Shown here one piece after another: positions 10,489 through 20,042 of a stretch of DNA of 64,000 nucleotides (position 1 is its first letter; every line of letters begins with the position of its first letter). The DNA comes from JAXMCK01 sp046349395 (lineage in GTDB: Bacteria; Pseudomonadota; Alphaproteobacteria; Geminicoccales; Geminicoccaceae), in contig JAXMCK010000007.1 of NCBI GenBank assembly GCA_046349395.1, positions 310,001-374,000 on the forward strand. The letters are read 5' to 3'. Position numbers and translations under genes: made by a program. The notes beneath the pieces were generated by a model that searched no databases, was not told the DNA's origin, and was given only the letters and a program-made list of their open reading frames with translations.

Positions 10489-11775
10489 ATGACATTACGC
10501 CGGCTTCAGGCCGCGCTCTTCGCTGGCTCGCTCTTGGTGGGCGCAAGCACGGCTTTTGCCGCCGACGATACGATCAAGGTCGGCATCCTGCATTCGCTGT
10601 CGGGCACGATGGCGATCAGCGAGACGACCCTCAAAGACGTCATGCTGATGCTGATCGACGAGCAGAACAAGAAGGGCGGTCTGCTCGGCAAGAAGCTCGA
10701 GGCGGTCGTCGTCGACCCGGCCTCGGACTGGCCGCTGTTCGCCGAGAAGGCGCGCGAGCTGATCGCGCAGGACAAGGTCGCGGCCGTGTTCGGCTGCTGG
10801 ACCTCGGTCAGCCGCAAGTCGGTGCTGCCCGTGTTCGAGGAGCTGAACGGCCTCCTCTTCTACCCCGTGCAGTACGAGGGCGAGGAGAGCAGCCGCAACG
10901 TCTTCTACACCGGTGCCGCCCCGAACCAGCAGGCGATCCCGGCCGTCGACTACCTCATGAACGAGGAAGGCGTGGAGCGCTGGGTGCTGGCCGGCACCGA
11001 CTACGTCTACCCGCGCACGACCAACAAGATCCTCGAGGCGTACCTGAAGCAGAAGGGTGTCGCCGCCGAGGACATCATGATCAACTACACGCCATTCGGG
11101 CACTCCGACTGGCAGACGATCGTCGCCGACATCAAGAAGTTCGGCTCGGCCGGCAAGAAGACGGCCGTCGTCTCGACCATCAACGGTGACGCCAACGTCC
11201 CGTTCTACAAGGAGCTGGGCAATCAGGGCATCAAGGCGACGGACATTCCGGTCGTCGCCTTCTCGGTCGGCGAGGAAGAGTTGGCCGGCCTCGACACCAC
11301 CCCGCTGGTCGGTCACCTGGCCGCCTGGAACTACTTCGAGAGCGTCGATACGCCCGAGAACAAGGCGTTCATCGACACGTGGCACCAGTTCATCAAGAAC
11401 GACAAGCGTGTCACCAACGACCCGATGGAAGCCCATTACATCGGCTTCAACATGTGGGTGAAGGCGGTCGAGAAGGCCGGTACTACCGATCCCGACGCCG
11501 TGATCGACGCCATGATCGGCGTGGCGGTGCCGAACCTGTCCGGCGGCTTCTCGGCCATGATGCCGAACCACCACATCACCAAGCCCGTGCTGATCGGCGA
11601 GATCCAGGCCGACGGCCAGTTCAGCACCGTGTGGGAGACCCCGGGCCTCGTCGTCGGTGACGAGTGGTCCGACTATCTCGAGGGCTCGAAGGACCTGATC
11701 TCCGACTGGCGCGCGCCGTTGAAGTGCGGAAACTTCAACACCGCGACCGGCAAGTGCGGCGGCCAGGGCAGCTGA
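10489..11775 (+). CDS. urtA: Urea ABC transporter, substrate-binding protein
   Basis: This periplasmic protein captures urea and hands it to the UrtBC permease. The 428-residue product begins with a Sec signal peptide ending AFA near residue 24. The mature part is typical of UrtA, with IKVGILHSLSGTMAISET, VFGCWTSVSRK and YPVQYEGEESS. I chose the ATG at 10489 because GGGAGGGGA precedes it closely, rather than the in-frame ATG six codons earlier. It is the first gene of urtABCDE, behind an apparent NtrC/sigma-54 promoter. A hairpin follows the gene. Confidence 0.95.
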   Translation: MTLRRLQAALFAGSLLVGASTAFAADDTIKVGILHSLSGTMAISETTLKDVMLMLIDEQNKKGGLLGKKLEAVVVDPASDWPLFAEKARELIAQDKVAAVFGCWTSVSRKSVLPVFEELNGLLFYPVQYEGEESSRNVFYTGAAPNQQAIPAVDYLMNEEGVERWVLAGTDYVYPRTTNKILEAYLKQKGVAAEDIMINYTPFGHSDWQTIVADIKKFGSAGKKTAVVSTINGDANVPFYKELGNQGIKATDIPVVAFSVGEEELAGLDTTPLVGHLAAWNYFESVDTPENKAFIDTWHQFIKNDKRVTNDPMEAHYIGFNMWVKAVEKAGTTDPDAVIDAMIGVAVPNLSGGFSAMMPNHHITKPVLIGEIQADGQFSTVWETPGLVVGDEWSDYLEGSKDLISDWRAPLKCGNFNTATGKCGGQGS

Positions 11776-11802
11776 GTCCCGACCGACGCTGATCACGCGA
11801 CC

Positions 11803-11828
11803 GGCGGGGCGGCAGCGGCCGTCCCGCC
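11803..11828 (+). terminator. Intercistronic hairpin between urtA and urtB
   Basis: GGCGGGGC (11803-11810) pairs with GTCCCGCC (11821-11828) with one G-T pair around a 10-base loop. Placed after a binding-protein gene, such hairpins commonly lower expression of the permease genes or protect the upstream mRNA. No T run follows. Confidence 0.45.
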
Positions 11829-11849
11829 ATTTCCGTCCGGATCGACCGC

Positions 11850-13442
11850 ATGCGCCCCTTCCTGCTCCTGCTGACCTTCCTGCTCGCCGCCCTGCCCGCG
11901 GCGGCACAGTCGCCGCTCGACGGCTTCGCCTCGGGCAAGTTCGACGATCTGGAAAAAGCAGTGCAGGCCGTGGGGGCCAGCGGCGTTCCGACCGCGGAGC
12001 CCCTTTTGCGGGCGTTGGCCGACGGCAAGGTCAAGGTGCGCGCGGCCGACAAGGCCGTGTTCTACGAGGACGCCAGCGGCGCCCTCGTCGATGCCGCCAC
12101 CGGGCAGCCCGCGACGGACGCCGACGCTGCCGGCCTCAAGGCCGTCAAGGTCAACAACCGCATCCGCCGCGCCGTCGAGGCGGCCCTCGGCGGCCTCACC
12201 CTCGGCAGCGCCGATCCGGCGCAGCGCCTTGTGGCCGCCACCAATCTGTTCGCCCACCCCGATCCGGCGGCCATGCCCGCCATCGAGCAGGCGATCGCGA
12301 CCGAGCAGGACCCCGCCGTGAAGGCCGCCTTCGAGCGCGCCCGCGCGGTCCTGCTGCTGGAGGCCGGCTCCAGCACCGAGCAGCGCGCCGCCGCGGCGGC
12401 CCTGCTCGCGGAGACGCCGACCGACGAGATCCGCGGCAAGCTGCAGGTCGCCCGCAATGCCCTGCCCGCCGACGCGGACCCGGTGCTCGTCACCGCCTTC
12501 GATTCGGCCATCGCCAGTGTCGACAACCATCTCCGCGTCGTCGGCGTGGCCAGCAGCATCTTCCAGGGCATCAGCCTGGGCTCGGTGCTGCTGCTGGCCG
12601 CCATCGGCCTCGCCATCACCTTCGGCGTGATGGGCGTCATCAACATGGCGCACGGCGAGATGGTGATGCTCGGCGCCTACACGACCTATGTCGTGCAGGA
12701 GTTCTGCCGCACCAGCTTCCCGGCCGGTCTGCCCTGGTCGCTGCCCGTCGCCATTCCGCTCGCCTTCCTCGTCGCCGGTGCCGTCGGCGTGGTGCTCGAG
12801 CGGACCGTCATCTGCCGCCTCTACGGCCGGCCGCTGGAGACGCTGCTGGCGACCTGGGGTGTGTCACTGATCCTGCAGCAGACCGTGCGCACGATCTTCG
12901 GACCCAGCAACCGCGAGGTCAGCACGCCGTCCTGGATGAGCGGCTCGGTCGAGCTATGGGGCGGGCTGCAACTGACCGAGAACCGGATCGCCATCATTCT
13001 TTTCGCCATGGTGGTCTTCGCGGTCTTGATGCTCGTCGTCCGGACGACGCGCCTCGGCCTCGAGATGCGGGCCGTCACCCAGAACCGGCGCATGGCGGCG
13101 TCGATGGGCATCCGCACCGCCTGGGTCGACGCGATGACCTTCGGCCTCGGCTCGGGCATCGCCGGCATCGCGGGTGTCGCCCTGTCCCAGATCGACAATG
13201 TCAGCCCGAACCTCGGCCAGGGCTACATCATCGACAGCTTCATGGTCGTCGTGTTCGGCGGTGTGGGCAATCTCTGGGGCACGCTCACCGCGGCCCTCAC
13301 CCTCGGCATCGTCAACAAGTTCCTGGAGCCGCTGGCCGGTGCTGTGCTGGCGAAGATCCTGGTCCTGATCGCGCTGATCCTCTTCATCCAGAAGCGCCCG
13401 CGCGGCCTCTTCCCGGTCCGCGGCCGGGCGGTGGAGGCCTGA
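11850..13442 (+). CDS. urtB: Urea ABC transporter permease UrtB
   Basis: This inner-membrane permease of the LivH type forms the urea channel with UrtC. The 530-residue protein has a signal-like N-terminus (1-20) and a roughly 210-residue extracytoplasmic helical domain, followed by the multi-TM permease domain from about residue 230 (GISLGSVLLLAAIGLAITFG). The long N-terminal extension is usual for UrtB and distinguishes it from amino-acid LivH proteins. It is followed by urtC after 4 bases. Confidence 0.93.
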   Translation: MRPFLLLLTFLLAALPAAAQSPLDGFASGKFDDLEKAVQAVGASGVPTAEPLLRALADGKVKVRAADKAVFYEDASGALVDAATGQPATDADAAGLKAVKVNNRIRRAVEAALGGLTLGSADPAQRLVAATNLFAHPDPAAMPAIEQAIATEQDPAVKAAFERARAVLLLEAGSSTEQRAAAAALLAETPTDEIRGKLQVARNALPADADPVLVTAFDSAIASVDNHLRVVGVASSIFQGISLGSVLLLAAIGLAITFGVMGVINMAHGEMVMLGAYTTYVVQEFCRTSFPAGLPWSLPVAIPLAFLVAGAVGVVLERTVICRLYGRPLETLLATWGVSLILQQTVRTIFGPSNREVSTPSWMSGSVELWGGLQLTENRIAIILFAMVVFAVLMLVVRTTRLGLEMRAVTQNRRMAASMGIRTAWVDAMTFGLGSGIAGIAGVALSQIDNVSPNLGQGYIIDSFMVVVFGGVGNLWGTLTAALTLGIVNKFLEPLAGAVLAKILVLIALILFIQKRPRGLFPVRGRAVEA

Positions 13443-13446
13443 CGCC

Positions 13447-14550
13447 TTGCTCACCGCCCGCCTCCCCGTCTCGGCCTGGATCGTCGTCGCCATCCTGCTG
13501 GCGCTGGCGATCCTCGTCCCCTACCTGCACCTGCACGGCCACATGACGACCACGCTCGTCAGCCTCTTCGGCAAGTATCTGGCCTTCGCCCTGCTCGCCT
13601 TGTCGATCGACCTCGTCTGGGGCTTCGCCGGCATCCTCAGCCTCGGCCACGGCGCCTTCTTCGCGCTGGGCGGTTACGCCATGGGCATGTACCTGATGCG
13701 CCAGATCGGCAGCCGCGGCGTCTACGGCAATGCCGAGCTGCCCGACTTCATGGTGTTCCTGAACTGGCCGTCGCTGCCCTGGTACTGGTGGGGCTTCAAC
13801 CATTTCTGGTTCGCGGCCCTGATGATCCTGCTGGTGCCGGGCACCCTCGCCTTCGTCTTCGGCTGGTTCGCCTTCCGCAGCCGGGTGACCGGCGTCTATC
13901 TCTCGATCATCACCCAGGCGATGACCTACGCCCTGTTGCTGGCCTTTTTCCGCAACGACATGGGCTTCGGCGGCAACAACGGCCTGACCGACTTCAAGGA
14001 CATCCTGGGTTTCGACATCCAGGCCGACGGCACCCGCTCCGTCCTCTTCGCCGCCACCGCCATCGCCCTGGCTCTGGCCTTCCTCCTCTGCTCCGCCCTG
14101 GTCCGCTCACGTTTCGGTGCGGTGCTCGTCGCCGTGCGCGACGCCGAGAGCCGCACCCGCTTCTGCGGCTACCGCGTCGAGCACTACAAGCTGACCGCCT
14201 GGACGCTCTCCGCGATCATCGCCGGCATCGGCGGCGCCCTCTACGTGCCCCAGGTCGGCATCATCAACCCGTCCGAGTTCTCGCCCGCCAACTCCATCGA
14301 AGCCGTCATATGGGTCGCCACCGGCGGCCGCGGCACGCTCTGGGGGGCCATCCTCGGCGCCTTCGCCGTCAACGGTGCGAAGTCCTGGCTCACCGGCGCC
14401 TTCCCCGAGCTCTGGCTGTTCGCGCTCGGCGGCATCTTCATCCTCGTCACTCTCTTCCTGCCGCAGGGCATCGCTGGGGCGCTCATGAAGCTCGGCGGCT
14501 TCCGCCGGCCTGAGCCCCGGCCCGTGCCGGCGGCGGAGCCCGCGGAATGA
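13447..14550 (+). CDS. urtC: Urea ABC transporter permease UrtC
   Basis: This is the LivM-type inner-membrane partner of UrtB, a 367-residue multi-TM protein. The segments GFAGILSLGHGAFFALGGYAMG and ITQAMTYALLLAF are typical. The start is TTG at 13447, 4 bases after urtB; the next in-frame ATG would delete the first membrane span, so TTG is preferred. The stop overlaps the urtD start by 4 bases. Confidence 0.92.
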   Translation: MLTARLPVSAWIVVAILLALAILVPYLHLHGHMTTTLVSLFGKYLAFALLALSIDLVWGFAGILSLGHGAFFALGGYAMGMYLMRQIGSRGVYGNAELPDFMVFLNWPSLPWYWWGFNHFWFAALMILLVPGTLAFVFGWFAFRSRVTGVYLSIITQAMTYALLLAFFRNDMGFGGNNGLTDFKDILGFDIQADGTRSVLFAATAIALALAFLLCSALVRSRFGAVLVAVRDAESRTRFCGYRVEHYKLTAWTLSAIIAGIGGALYVPQVGIINPSEFSPANSIEAVIWVATGGRGTLWGAILGAFAVNGAKSWLTGAFPELWLFALGGIFILVTLFLPQGIAGALMKLGGFRRPEPRPVPAAEPAE

Positions 14551-15350
14551 CCGAGACCCTGTCCGACGTCATCGGCCACGCCCATGGCGAGATCCCGCAG
14601 GACGGCCGCTCGATCGGCTCGATCCTCTATCTCGACGGGGTCAACGTCACCTTCGACGGCTTTAAGGCGCTTAACCACCTCTCCTTCGTCGTCCAGAAGG
14701 GCGAGCTGCGGGCGATCATCGGTCCCAACGGTGCCGGCAAGACGACGATGATGGACGTCATCACCGGCAAGACCCGCCCCGACAACGGCACGGTTCTGTT
14801 CCGGGAAGGCATCGACCTCACCCAGCACGACGAGGCCGAGATCGCCAATCTCGGCATCGGCCGCAAATTCCAGAAGCCCACAGTCTTCGAGAGCCACACC
14901 GTCCGTACCAATCTGGAGCTGGCGCTGAAGGGCGACCGCAGCGTCTGGGCCAACCTGTTCGGCCGCCTCGGTGCCGCCGAGAAGCGCCGTGTGGACGAGG
15001 TGCTCTCGATCATCCGCCTCCAGGCGCACGCGTCGCGCCGCGCTGGCGACCTCAGCCACGGCCAGAAGCAGTGGCTCGAGATCGGCATGCTGCTGGTCCA
15101 GGACCCCGAGCTTCTCCTCGTCGACGAGCCGGTCGCCGGCATGACCGACACCGAGACCGAGACCACGGCCGAGCTCCTGCGCGAGATCTCGCAGAGCCAC
15201 TCGCTCGTCGTCGTCGAGCACGACATGGAGTTCGTCCGTGCCCTCGGCGGCAAGGTCACCGTGCTACACGAGGGCTCGGTGCTTGCCGAGGGTCCGCTGG
15301 AGCAGGTGCAGAACGACCAGCGCGTCATCGAAGTCTATCTAGGGCGCTGA
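14547..15350 (+). CDS. urtD: Urea ABC transporter ATP-binding protein UrtD
   Basis: This cytosolic LivG-type ATPase energises urea uptake and pairs with UrtE. The 267-residue protein has Walker A GPNGAGKTT near residues 58-66, the signature LSHGQKQWLEIGM and Walker B LLLVDEPVAGM. The ATG overlaps the urtC stop (ATGA), implying coupled translation. Confidence 0.94.
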   Translation: MTETLSDVIGHAHGEIPQDGRSIGSILYLDGVNVTFDGFKALNHLSFVVQKGELRAIIGPNGAGKTTMMDVITGKTRPDNGTVLFREGIDLTQHDEAEIANLGIGRKFQKPTVFESHTVRTNLELALKGDRSVWANLFGRLGAAEKRRVDEVLSIIRLQAHASRRAGDLSHGQKQWLEIGMLLVQDPELLLVDEPVAGMTDTETETTAELLREISQSHSLVVVEHDMEFVRALGGKVTVLHEGSVLAEGPLEQVQNDQRVIEVYLGR

Positions 15351-15352
15351 GC

Positions 15353-16048
15353 ATGCTGCAGGTCGAGGCGATCGATCTCCACTACGGCGCCAGCCAGGCG
15401 CTCCGCCGCGTCTCGCTCACTGCCGAGCCCGGCAAGATCACCTGCCTCCTGGGGCGCAATGGCGTGGGCAAGACGAGCACGCTGCGTGCCGTCACCGGTC
15501 AGGTCCGCCCGAGTGCCGGCCGGATCGTCTGGGAAGGCCGCGACGTCACGACCCTCTCGGCCTCCGAGCGCGCCCGCCAGGGCATCTCGCTGGTACCTCA
15601 GGGACGCGAGATCTTCCCGCTCCTCACGGTCGAGGAGAACCTGCGCACCGGCTATGCCGTCCTGCCGCGTGCCGCCCGCCGCGTGCCCGACAGCATCCTC
15701 GACATGTTCCCGATCCTCCGATCGATGCAGAAGCGGCGCGGCGGCGACCTCTCCGGCGGCCAGCAGCAGCAGCTGGCCATCGCCCGTGCGCTGGTCATGC
15801 AGCCGCGCCTGCTCGTCCTCGACGAGCCGACCGAAGGCATCCAGCCCTCGATCATCAAGGACATCGGCCGCGTCCTCTCCCAGCTCCGCTCCACGGGCTC
15901 GCTGGCGATCCTCCTGGTCGAGCAGTATCTCGACTTCGCCCGCGAGCTGGCCGACCGCATCCTCGTCATGGACCGCGGCCAGGTCGTGCTCGACGGCACC
16001 CCGACCGAGCTCGACGACGCCGCCGTGAGGCGCTTCCTCACCGTCTGA
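15353..16048 (+). CDS. urtE: Urea ABC transporter ATP-binding protein UrtE
   Basis: This is the LivF-type ATPase, partner of UrtD. The 231-residue protein has Walker A GRNGVGKTS, signature LSGGQQQQLAIARAL and Walker B LLVLDEPTEGIQPSI. The start is the ATG 2 bases after the urtD stop; the frame is open upstream but runs through urtD. In many bacteria urease genes follow urtE; here an unrelated membrane/TPR gene pair follows. Confidence 0.94.
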   Translation: MLQVEAIDLHYGASQALRRVSLTAEPGKITCLLGRNGVGKTSTLRAVTGQVRPSAGRIVWEGRDVTTLSASERARQGISLVPQGREIFPLLTVEENLRTGYAVLPRAARRVPDSILDMFPILRSMQKRRGGDLSGGQQQQLAIARALVMQPRLLVLDEPTEGIQPSIIKDIGRVLSQLRSTGSLAILLVEQYLDFARELADRILVMDRGQVVLDGTPTELDDAAVRRFLTV

Positions 16049-16117
16049 CTCCGCCGCCGCTGGACGGGTTCCGGGCAGGCGCTAAGCTCGCCCGATTGCA
16101 ACCGGCGGGTGGATGCG

Positions 16118-16516
16118 ATGGGCGATCTCTGGACCTTCCTGAACGATCCGGCCAACCGCGACACGCTCACCTGGCTGGGTGGCGGCATCGCCGTCGCCTT
16201 GGGTGCCGCCTGGACCGCCTTCACCTGGGTCATGCAGCGCAAACCCGCCGACAAGCCGGCAGCGACGCCGCCAGCGCGGGGAGCCACCTCCGGCAGCGGC
16301 ATCGCCGCCACCGGTAACGTCCATGTCGGCGGCGACCTCCGCATCGAGCAGGCGAAGCCGTCGCGCGGCGGGCTCGTGCTCGCGGGTCTCGGCCTCCTCG
16401 TTCTGGTCTACGCCGTCCTGACCTCGCGCGGCCCCGTCAACGTTGAGGGCGGCGCCTTCGTCGGGGGCGACGTCACCGGCAGCACCATCAACGTGCAGCC
16501 CGCCACGGGTCAGTGA
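16118..16516 (+). CDS. Two-TM protein with GDVxGSTINV motif
   Basis: A small protein of unknown family, 132 residues. One membrane span lies at about 18-39 and a second at 85-102. The loop between them is basic (MQRKPADKP), Pro/Ala-rich, and carries GNVHVGGDLRIEQ at 66-78. The C-terminal tail has VEGGAFVGGDVTGSTINV at 109-126, nearly the same as a segment at residues 34-44 of the next protein. By the positive-inside rule the C-terminus faces the periplasm. A GTG three codons upstream is an alternative start. Its stop overlaps the next gene's GTG, so the two are probably made together. Confidence 0.75.
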   Translation: MGDLWTFLNDPANRDTLTWLGGGIAVALGAAWTAFTWVMQRKPADKPAATPPARGATSGSGIAATGNVHVGGDLRIEQAKPSRGGLVLAGLGLLVLVYAVLTSRGPVNVEGGAFVGGDVTGSTINVQPATGQ

Positions 16517-18510
16517 TCCGGCTTCTCCTCCTCGCCCTTCTGCTGGCGGCCTCGCCCGCGCGAGCACAGCTCGTCGACAACCGGACGGACGTCCGCTGTG
16601 GCAGCGTCGTCGAGGGCGACGTCGCCGGCAGCACGATCAACGTCGTCTGCGGCATCGATCCCGCCCAGCTGGCAGCTCTCCTGCAGCTCGCCCTCTCCTC
16701 GTCCCCAGCGGACAAGACGGAGCTGCTCCGACGCGTAGATGCCCTCGTTCCGAAGCAGGCAGCCCTGCGCGCTGAAGCCGTCGCCGCCTTCTTCCGCATC
16801 CTCGGCCAGAACGACGTCCCGCCCGATCAACTCGCCGACCGCTTCGCTACGCTCGCCCGCGAGCATCTGGCCCTCGAAGCCGAGCTACGCCGCTTCCGCG
16901 TCGCCGATCCCGGCGTGCAGGTCCTGCGCGATCAGGCAGTCGCCGCCCTGGCCATGGGCGACCACGACGAAGCCCGCGCGAAGCTCGACGCGGCCCGCAA
17001 GCTCGTTCGCGAAAAGCGCGAAGTCGCCGAGAAGCTGCTCGCCGACCAGCAGCGCGAGGAGGCGATACTCGTCCGCGAGCAGGCCGGTATCGAGTCCGCC
17101 CGCCTGCGTTTCGCCACAGCGGCCGGTTTGTACGAGGAGGCCGCCTCCCTCCTTCCGGTCGCCGACGACACCCAGCGCTGGCTCGACCTCGCCGCCGCCG
17201 GCCGCGCCTGGACCGACGAGGCCCGTACCCGAGGCGACTCGACCGCGCTTGAACATGCCCGTGACATGCTCGGCCGCGCGCTGGCCTTGCGGCCGAAGGA
17301 CAGCGACCCCGACGAGTGGGCGGCGACGCTCGTCTGGCTCGGCGACGCGCTCTTCGTCCAGGGCACCGCGAGCAGCGAGACCGGACCGCTCGAGGCCTCG
17401 ATCGGCGCCTATGTCGACGCCCTGCAGGCCTTCTCGCCCGAGCGCTCCGCCGTCGACCGGTTGGCGACCCTGAACAATCTCGGCAACGCGCTCTTCACCC
17501 TCGGCACGCGCACCGGCGACCGCGCCACCCTGGACCAGGCGGTCAAGGTCTTCCGCACCATCCTCGACGCGACAGATGTCGAGGACGATCCGCGCGCTTG
17601 GGCCGCTGCCCAGAGCAATCTCGGCAACGCCCTCTGGGTCCTCGGCGAGCGTCAGACCGGCAATGCCGATCTCGAGGCCGCCGTCGCCGCCTACCGCCAA
17701 GCCCTTACCGTCCTCGACCCCACGACCATGGCTGACGACTGGGCGATCACCCAGGCCAATCTCGGTAACGCTCTGACCGCCCTCGCCACGCGGACCGACG
17801 GCACGGACGAGATCCGCGCCGCCGTCGCCGCCTACGAGGCCGCGCTCACGGTCCAGACCCGCGACCGCCTCCCGCTCGCCTGGGCGACGGTGCAGAACAA
17901 TCTCGGCACCGCCCACCGCGTCCTCGGCGAGCGCTCCACCGGCACGGCCGATCTCGACGCCGCCGTCGCCGCCTTCACCGCCGCCCTGGAGATCCGCCGG
18001 CGCGACACCGCCCCGCTGGAGTGGGCCATGACCCAGGGTAATCTCGGCAACGCCCAGGTCACCCTCGGCGTCCGGACGGGCGACCCCACCCACTTCGTCG
18101 CGGCCGTGGAAGCCTACCGCGCCGCGCTCCAGGAGCAGACCCGCGAGCGCACCCCGCTCGCCTGGGCCGACCAGCAGAACAACCTCGGCAACGCGCTCCG
18201 CGGCCTGGGCCTGCACGAGACCGGCACGACGGGACTGGAAGCCGCTGCCGACGCCTACCGTCAAGCCCTTCTCGAACGCAGCCGCGACCGCACGCCCGTC
18301 CCTTGGGCCCAGACGCAGCACAATCTAGGCCTGACGCTCGAAGTCATCGCTCTTCGCCGCAAGAACCCCGCCCTTCTCGCCGAGGCGCTCCAGGCCATGC
18401 GCGACGCGGCCGCCATCTACGCCGAAGCCGGCCTGACCCGCGGCCTGGAGCAGGCCGACGGCAACATCGCCCGGATGGAGGAGGAGCGCGCCGGTCTGCA
18501 GGCGCCCTGA
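16513..18510 (+). CDS. Secreted TPR-repeat protein sharing motif with its neighbour
   Basis: This 665-residue protein of unknown role has a clear signal peptide (1-19, ending ARAQ), so it should be periplasmic. Immediately after it, Cys29 and Cys46 flank SVVEGDVAGSTINVV, of which 9 of 11 core residues match the tail of the preceding membrane protein. A helical charged region (about 90-190) follows, then many TPR-like repeats of the form NNLGNAL...GT...L..AV.AY..AL to the C-terminus, a protein-binding superhelix. The GTG start overlaps the upstream stop. The neighbour's C-terminal motif and this N-terminal motif would be on the same side of the membrane. Confidence 0.82.
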   Translation: MIRLLLLALLLAASPARAQLVDNRTDVRCGSVVEGDVAGSTINVVCGIDPAQLAALLQLALSSSPADKTELLRRVDALVPKQAALRAEAVAAFFRILGQNDVPPDQLADRFATLAREHLALEAELRRFRVADPGVQVLRDQAVAALAMGDHDEARAKLDAARKLVREKREVAEKLLADQQREEAILVREQAGIESARLRFATAAGLYEEAASLLPVADDTQRWLDLAAAGRAWTDEARTRGDSTALEHARDMLGRALALRPKDSDPDEWAATLVWLGDALFVQGTASSETGPLEASIGAYVDALQAFSPERSAVDRLATLNNLGNALFTLGTRTGDRATLDQAVKVFRTILDATDVEDDPRAWAAAQSNLGNALWVLGERQTGNADLEAAVAAYRQALTVLDPTTMADDWAITQANLGNALTALATRTDGTDEIRAAVAAYEAALTVQTRDRLPLAWATVQNNLGTAHRVLGERSTGTADLDAAVAAFTAALEIRRRDTAPLEWAMTQGNLGNAQVTLGVRTGDPTHFVAAVEAYRAALQEQTRERTPLAWADQQNNLGNALRGLGLHETGTTGLEAAADAYRQALLERSRDRTPVPWAQTQHNLGLTLEVIALRRKNPALLAEALQAMRDAAAIYAEAGLTRGLEQADGNIARMEEERAGLQAP

Positions 18511-18541
18511 CAGGCCGGCACCCGCAAGCTAGGATCGGCCA

Positions 18542-19513
18542 ATGCACGCCGATCTCGCCGCCACCGCCGCCGCTTCCGTCCGCGCCCACGCGCGCATCCG
18601 CGACCATATCCGCCGCACGCCGCTCCTGCCGTCGCTCGCACTCGGTCCGCGTGCCGGATCCGGCCTCCTGTTCAAGGCCGAGCAATTTCAGCGGACCGGC
18701 TCGTTCAAGTCGCGCGGTGCCTTCTCGAAGCTGACCTCCCTTGCCGTGGACGACACCGGCCTCGTGACCGCCTCCTCCGGCAATCACGGCCTCGCCACGA
18801 GTGATGCGGCGGCGGTCCTCGGCAAGAGACTCACCGTGCATCTGCCCGAGTCGGTCGAGCCCTCGAAGCTCGCGGCCATCCAGGCGCGCGGCGTGGAGAT
18901 CGTGCTCCACCCGGGCGACAGCGGCGTGGCCGAGCAAAGGGCCCGCGCCGACGCCGAGCGTCGCGGTCTGGTCTATGTCTCGCCCTACAACGATCCGGAG
19001 GTCGTGGCCGGCCAGGGGACCATCGGCCTGGAACTGCTCGACGAGCGCGTGCCGATCGATGCCGTCTTCGTCGCGATGGGCGGCGGCGGGCTGATCGGCG
19101 GCATCGGTGCCGTCCTGAAGTGCTTCGCCCCGCACATCCGCATCATCGGCGTCGCCGCCGCGAACTCGGCGGCATTGGCCGCCGCCATGGCCGTCGGACG
19201 GGTCATCGACGTCCCGCATCTGCCGACGCTGGCCGATGGTGTGGCGGGCGGTATGGACGAGGACGCGATCACGCTGCCGCTTGCCCGCGCCGTGATCGAC
19301 GAGGTCGTCTCCTGCAGCGAGACCGAGATCGCGGCAGCACTCGCCGCCCTCGCCTTCGACGAGGGACAACTGGTCGAAGGTGCAGCCGCCCTCGCACTCG
19401 CCGGCTGGATGCAGATGGCCGAGCACATGCAGGGCAAGACAAGCGTCGTCGTCCTCTGCGGCGGCAATGTCGACCGACGCCGCCTCGTCGACCTGCTGCG
19501 GAGCGAAAGATGA
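18542..19513 (+). CDS. PLP-dependent threonine/serine dehydratase-like enzyme
   Basis: This 323-residue fold-type II PLP enzyme has the Schiff-base lysine at K56 in GSFKSRGA, the substrate-binding SSGNHG and the phosphate-binding GGGGLIGG. Catabolic threonine dehydratases, serine racemases and hydroxyaspartate dehydratases share this architecture and length. There is no C-terminal ACT domain, so it is not the allosteric biosynthetic IlvA. The exact substrate cannot be read from sequence. The 4-base overlap with the following VOC gene indicates one transcript. Confidence 0.85.
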   Translation: MHADLAATAAASVRAHARIRDHIRRTPLLPSLALGPRAGSGLLFKAEQFQRTGSFKSRGAFSKLTSLAVDDTGLVTASSGNHGLATSDAAAVLGKRLTVHLPESVEPSKLAAIQARGVEIVLHPGDSGVAEQRARADAERRGLVYVSPYNDPEVVAGQGTIGLELLDERVPIDAVFVAMGGGGLIGGIGAVLKCFAPHIRIIGVAAANSAALAAAMAVGRVIDVPHLPTLADGVAGGMDEDAITLPLARAVIDEVVSCSETEIAAALAALAFDEGQLVEGAAALALAGWMQMAEHMQGKTSVVVLCGGNVDRRRLVDLLRSER

Positions 19514-19920
19514 CCCGACTCCTGATCAACATTGACGTGCCCGACCTCGACCGGGCGGTCGCCTTCTACCGCGACGGCCTGGGTCTCCTGCCGCGCCGCC
19601 GCATCGGCGACGGCGCCGTCGAGATGGAGGGCGCTGGCTGCCCTGTTTACGTTTTGGAAAACAGGGAGGGCAGCAAGGCCACATCGGGCGGCGATACCCG
19701 CCGCTTTGCCCGGCACTGGACGCCGCTGCACCTCGACCTCGCCGTCGACGATCTCGACGCCGCCGTCGCCCGCGCCACCGCCGCCGGTGCGCTTCTCGAG
19801 CACCCCGCCCGCGAGGCACCCTACGGCCGCATCGCCGTGCTGGCCGACCCCTTCGGCCACGGCTTCTGCCTGATCGAGTTCACGTCCGCCGGCTACGATC
19901 CGATGGCGCGGCCCTGGTGA
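19510..19920 (+). CDS. VOC (glyoxalase/dioxygenase superfamily) protein
   Basis: A 136-residue protein with the paired beta-alpha-beta-beta-beta modules of the vicinal oxygen chelate fold: LINIDVPDLDRAVAFYRDGLGL at the start, LHLDLAVDDLDAAVARA in the middle and DPFGHGFCLIEF at the end. Probable metal ligands are in the strands with LHLD and CLIEF. The reaction is unknown; family members include lyases, dioxygenases and resistance proteins. Its ATG overlaps the stop of the PLP enzyme. Confidence 0.8.
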   Translation: MTRLLINIDVPDLDRAVAFYRDGLGLLPRRRIGDGAVEMEGAGCPVYVLENREGSKATSGGDTRRFARHWTPLHLDLAVDDLDAAVARATAAGALLEHPAREAPYGRIAVLADPFGHGFCLIEFTSAGYDPMARPW

Positions 19921-19967
19921 AAACCGGCTTGCCGCCAGCGTCCCGATCACCTAAATGCGCCCCTCAC

Positions 19968-20042
<75 letters not shown>

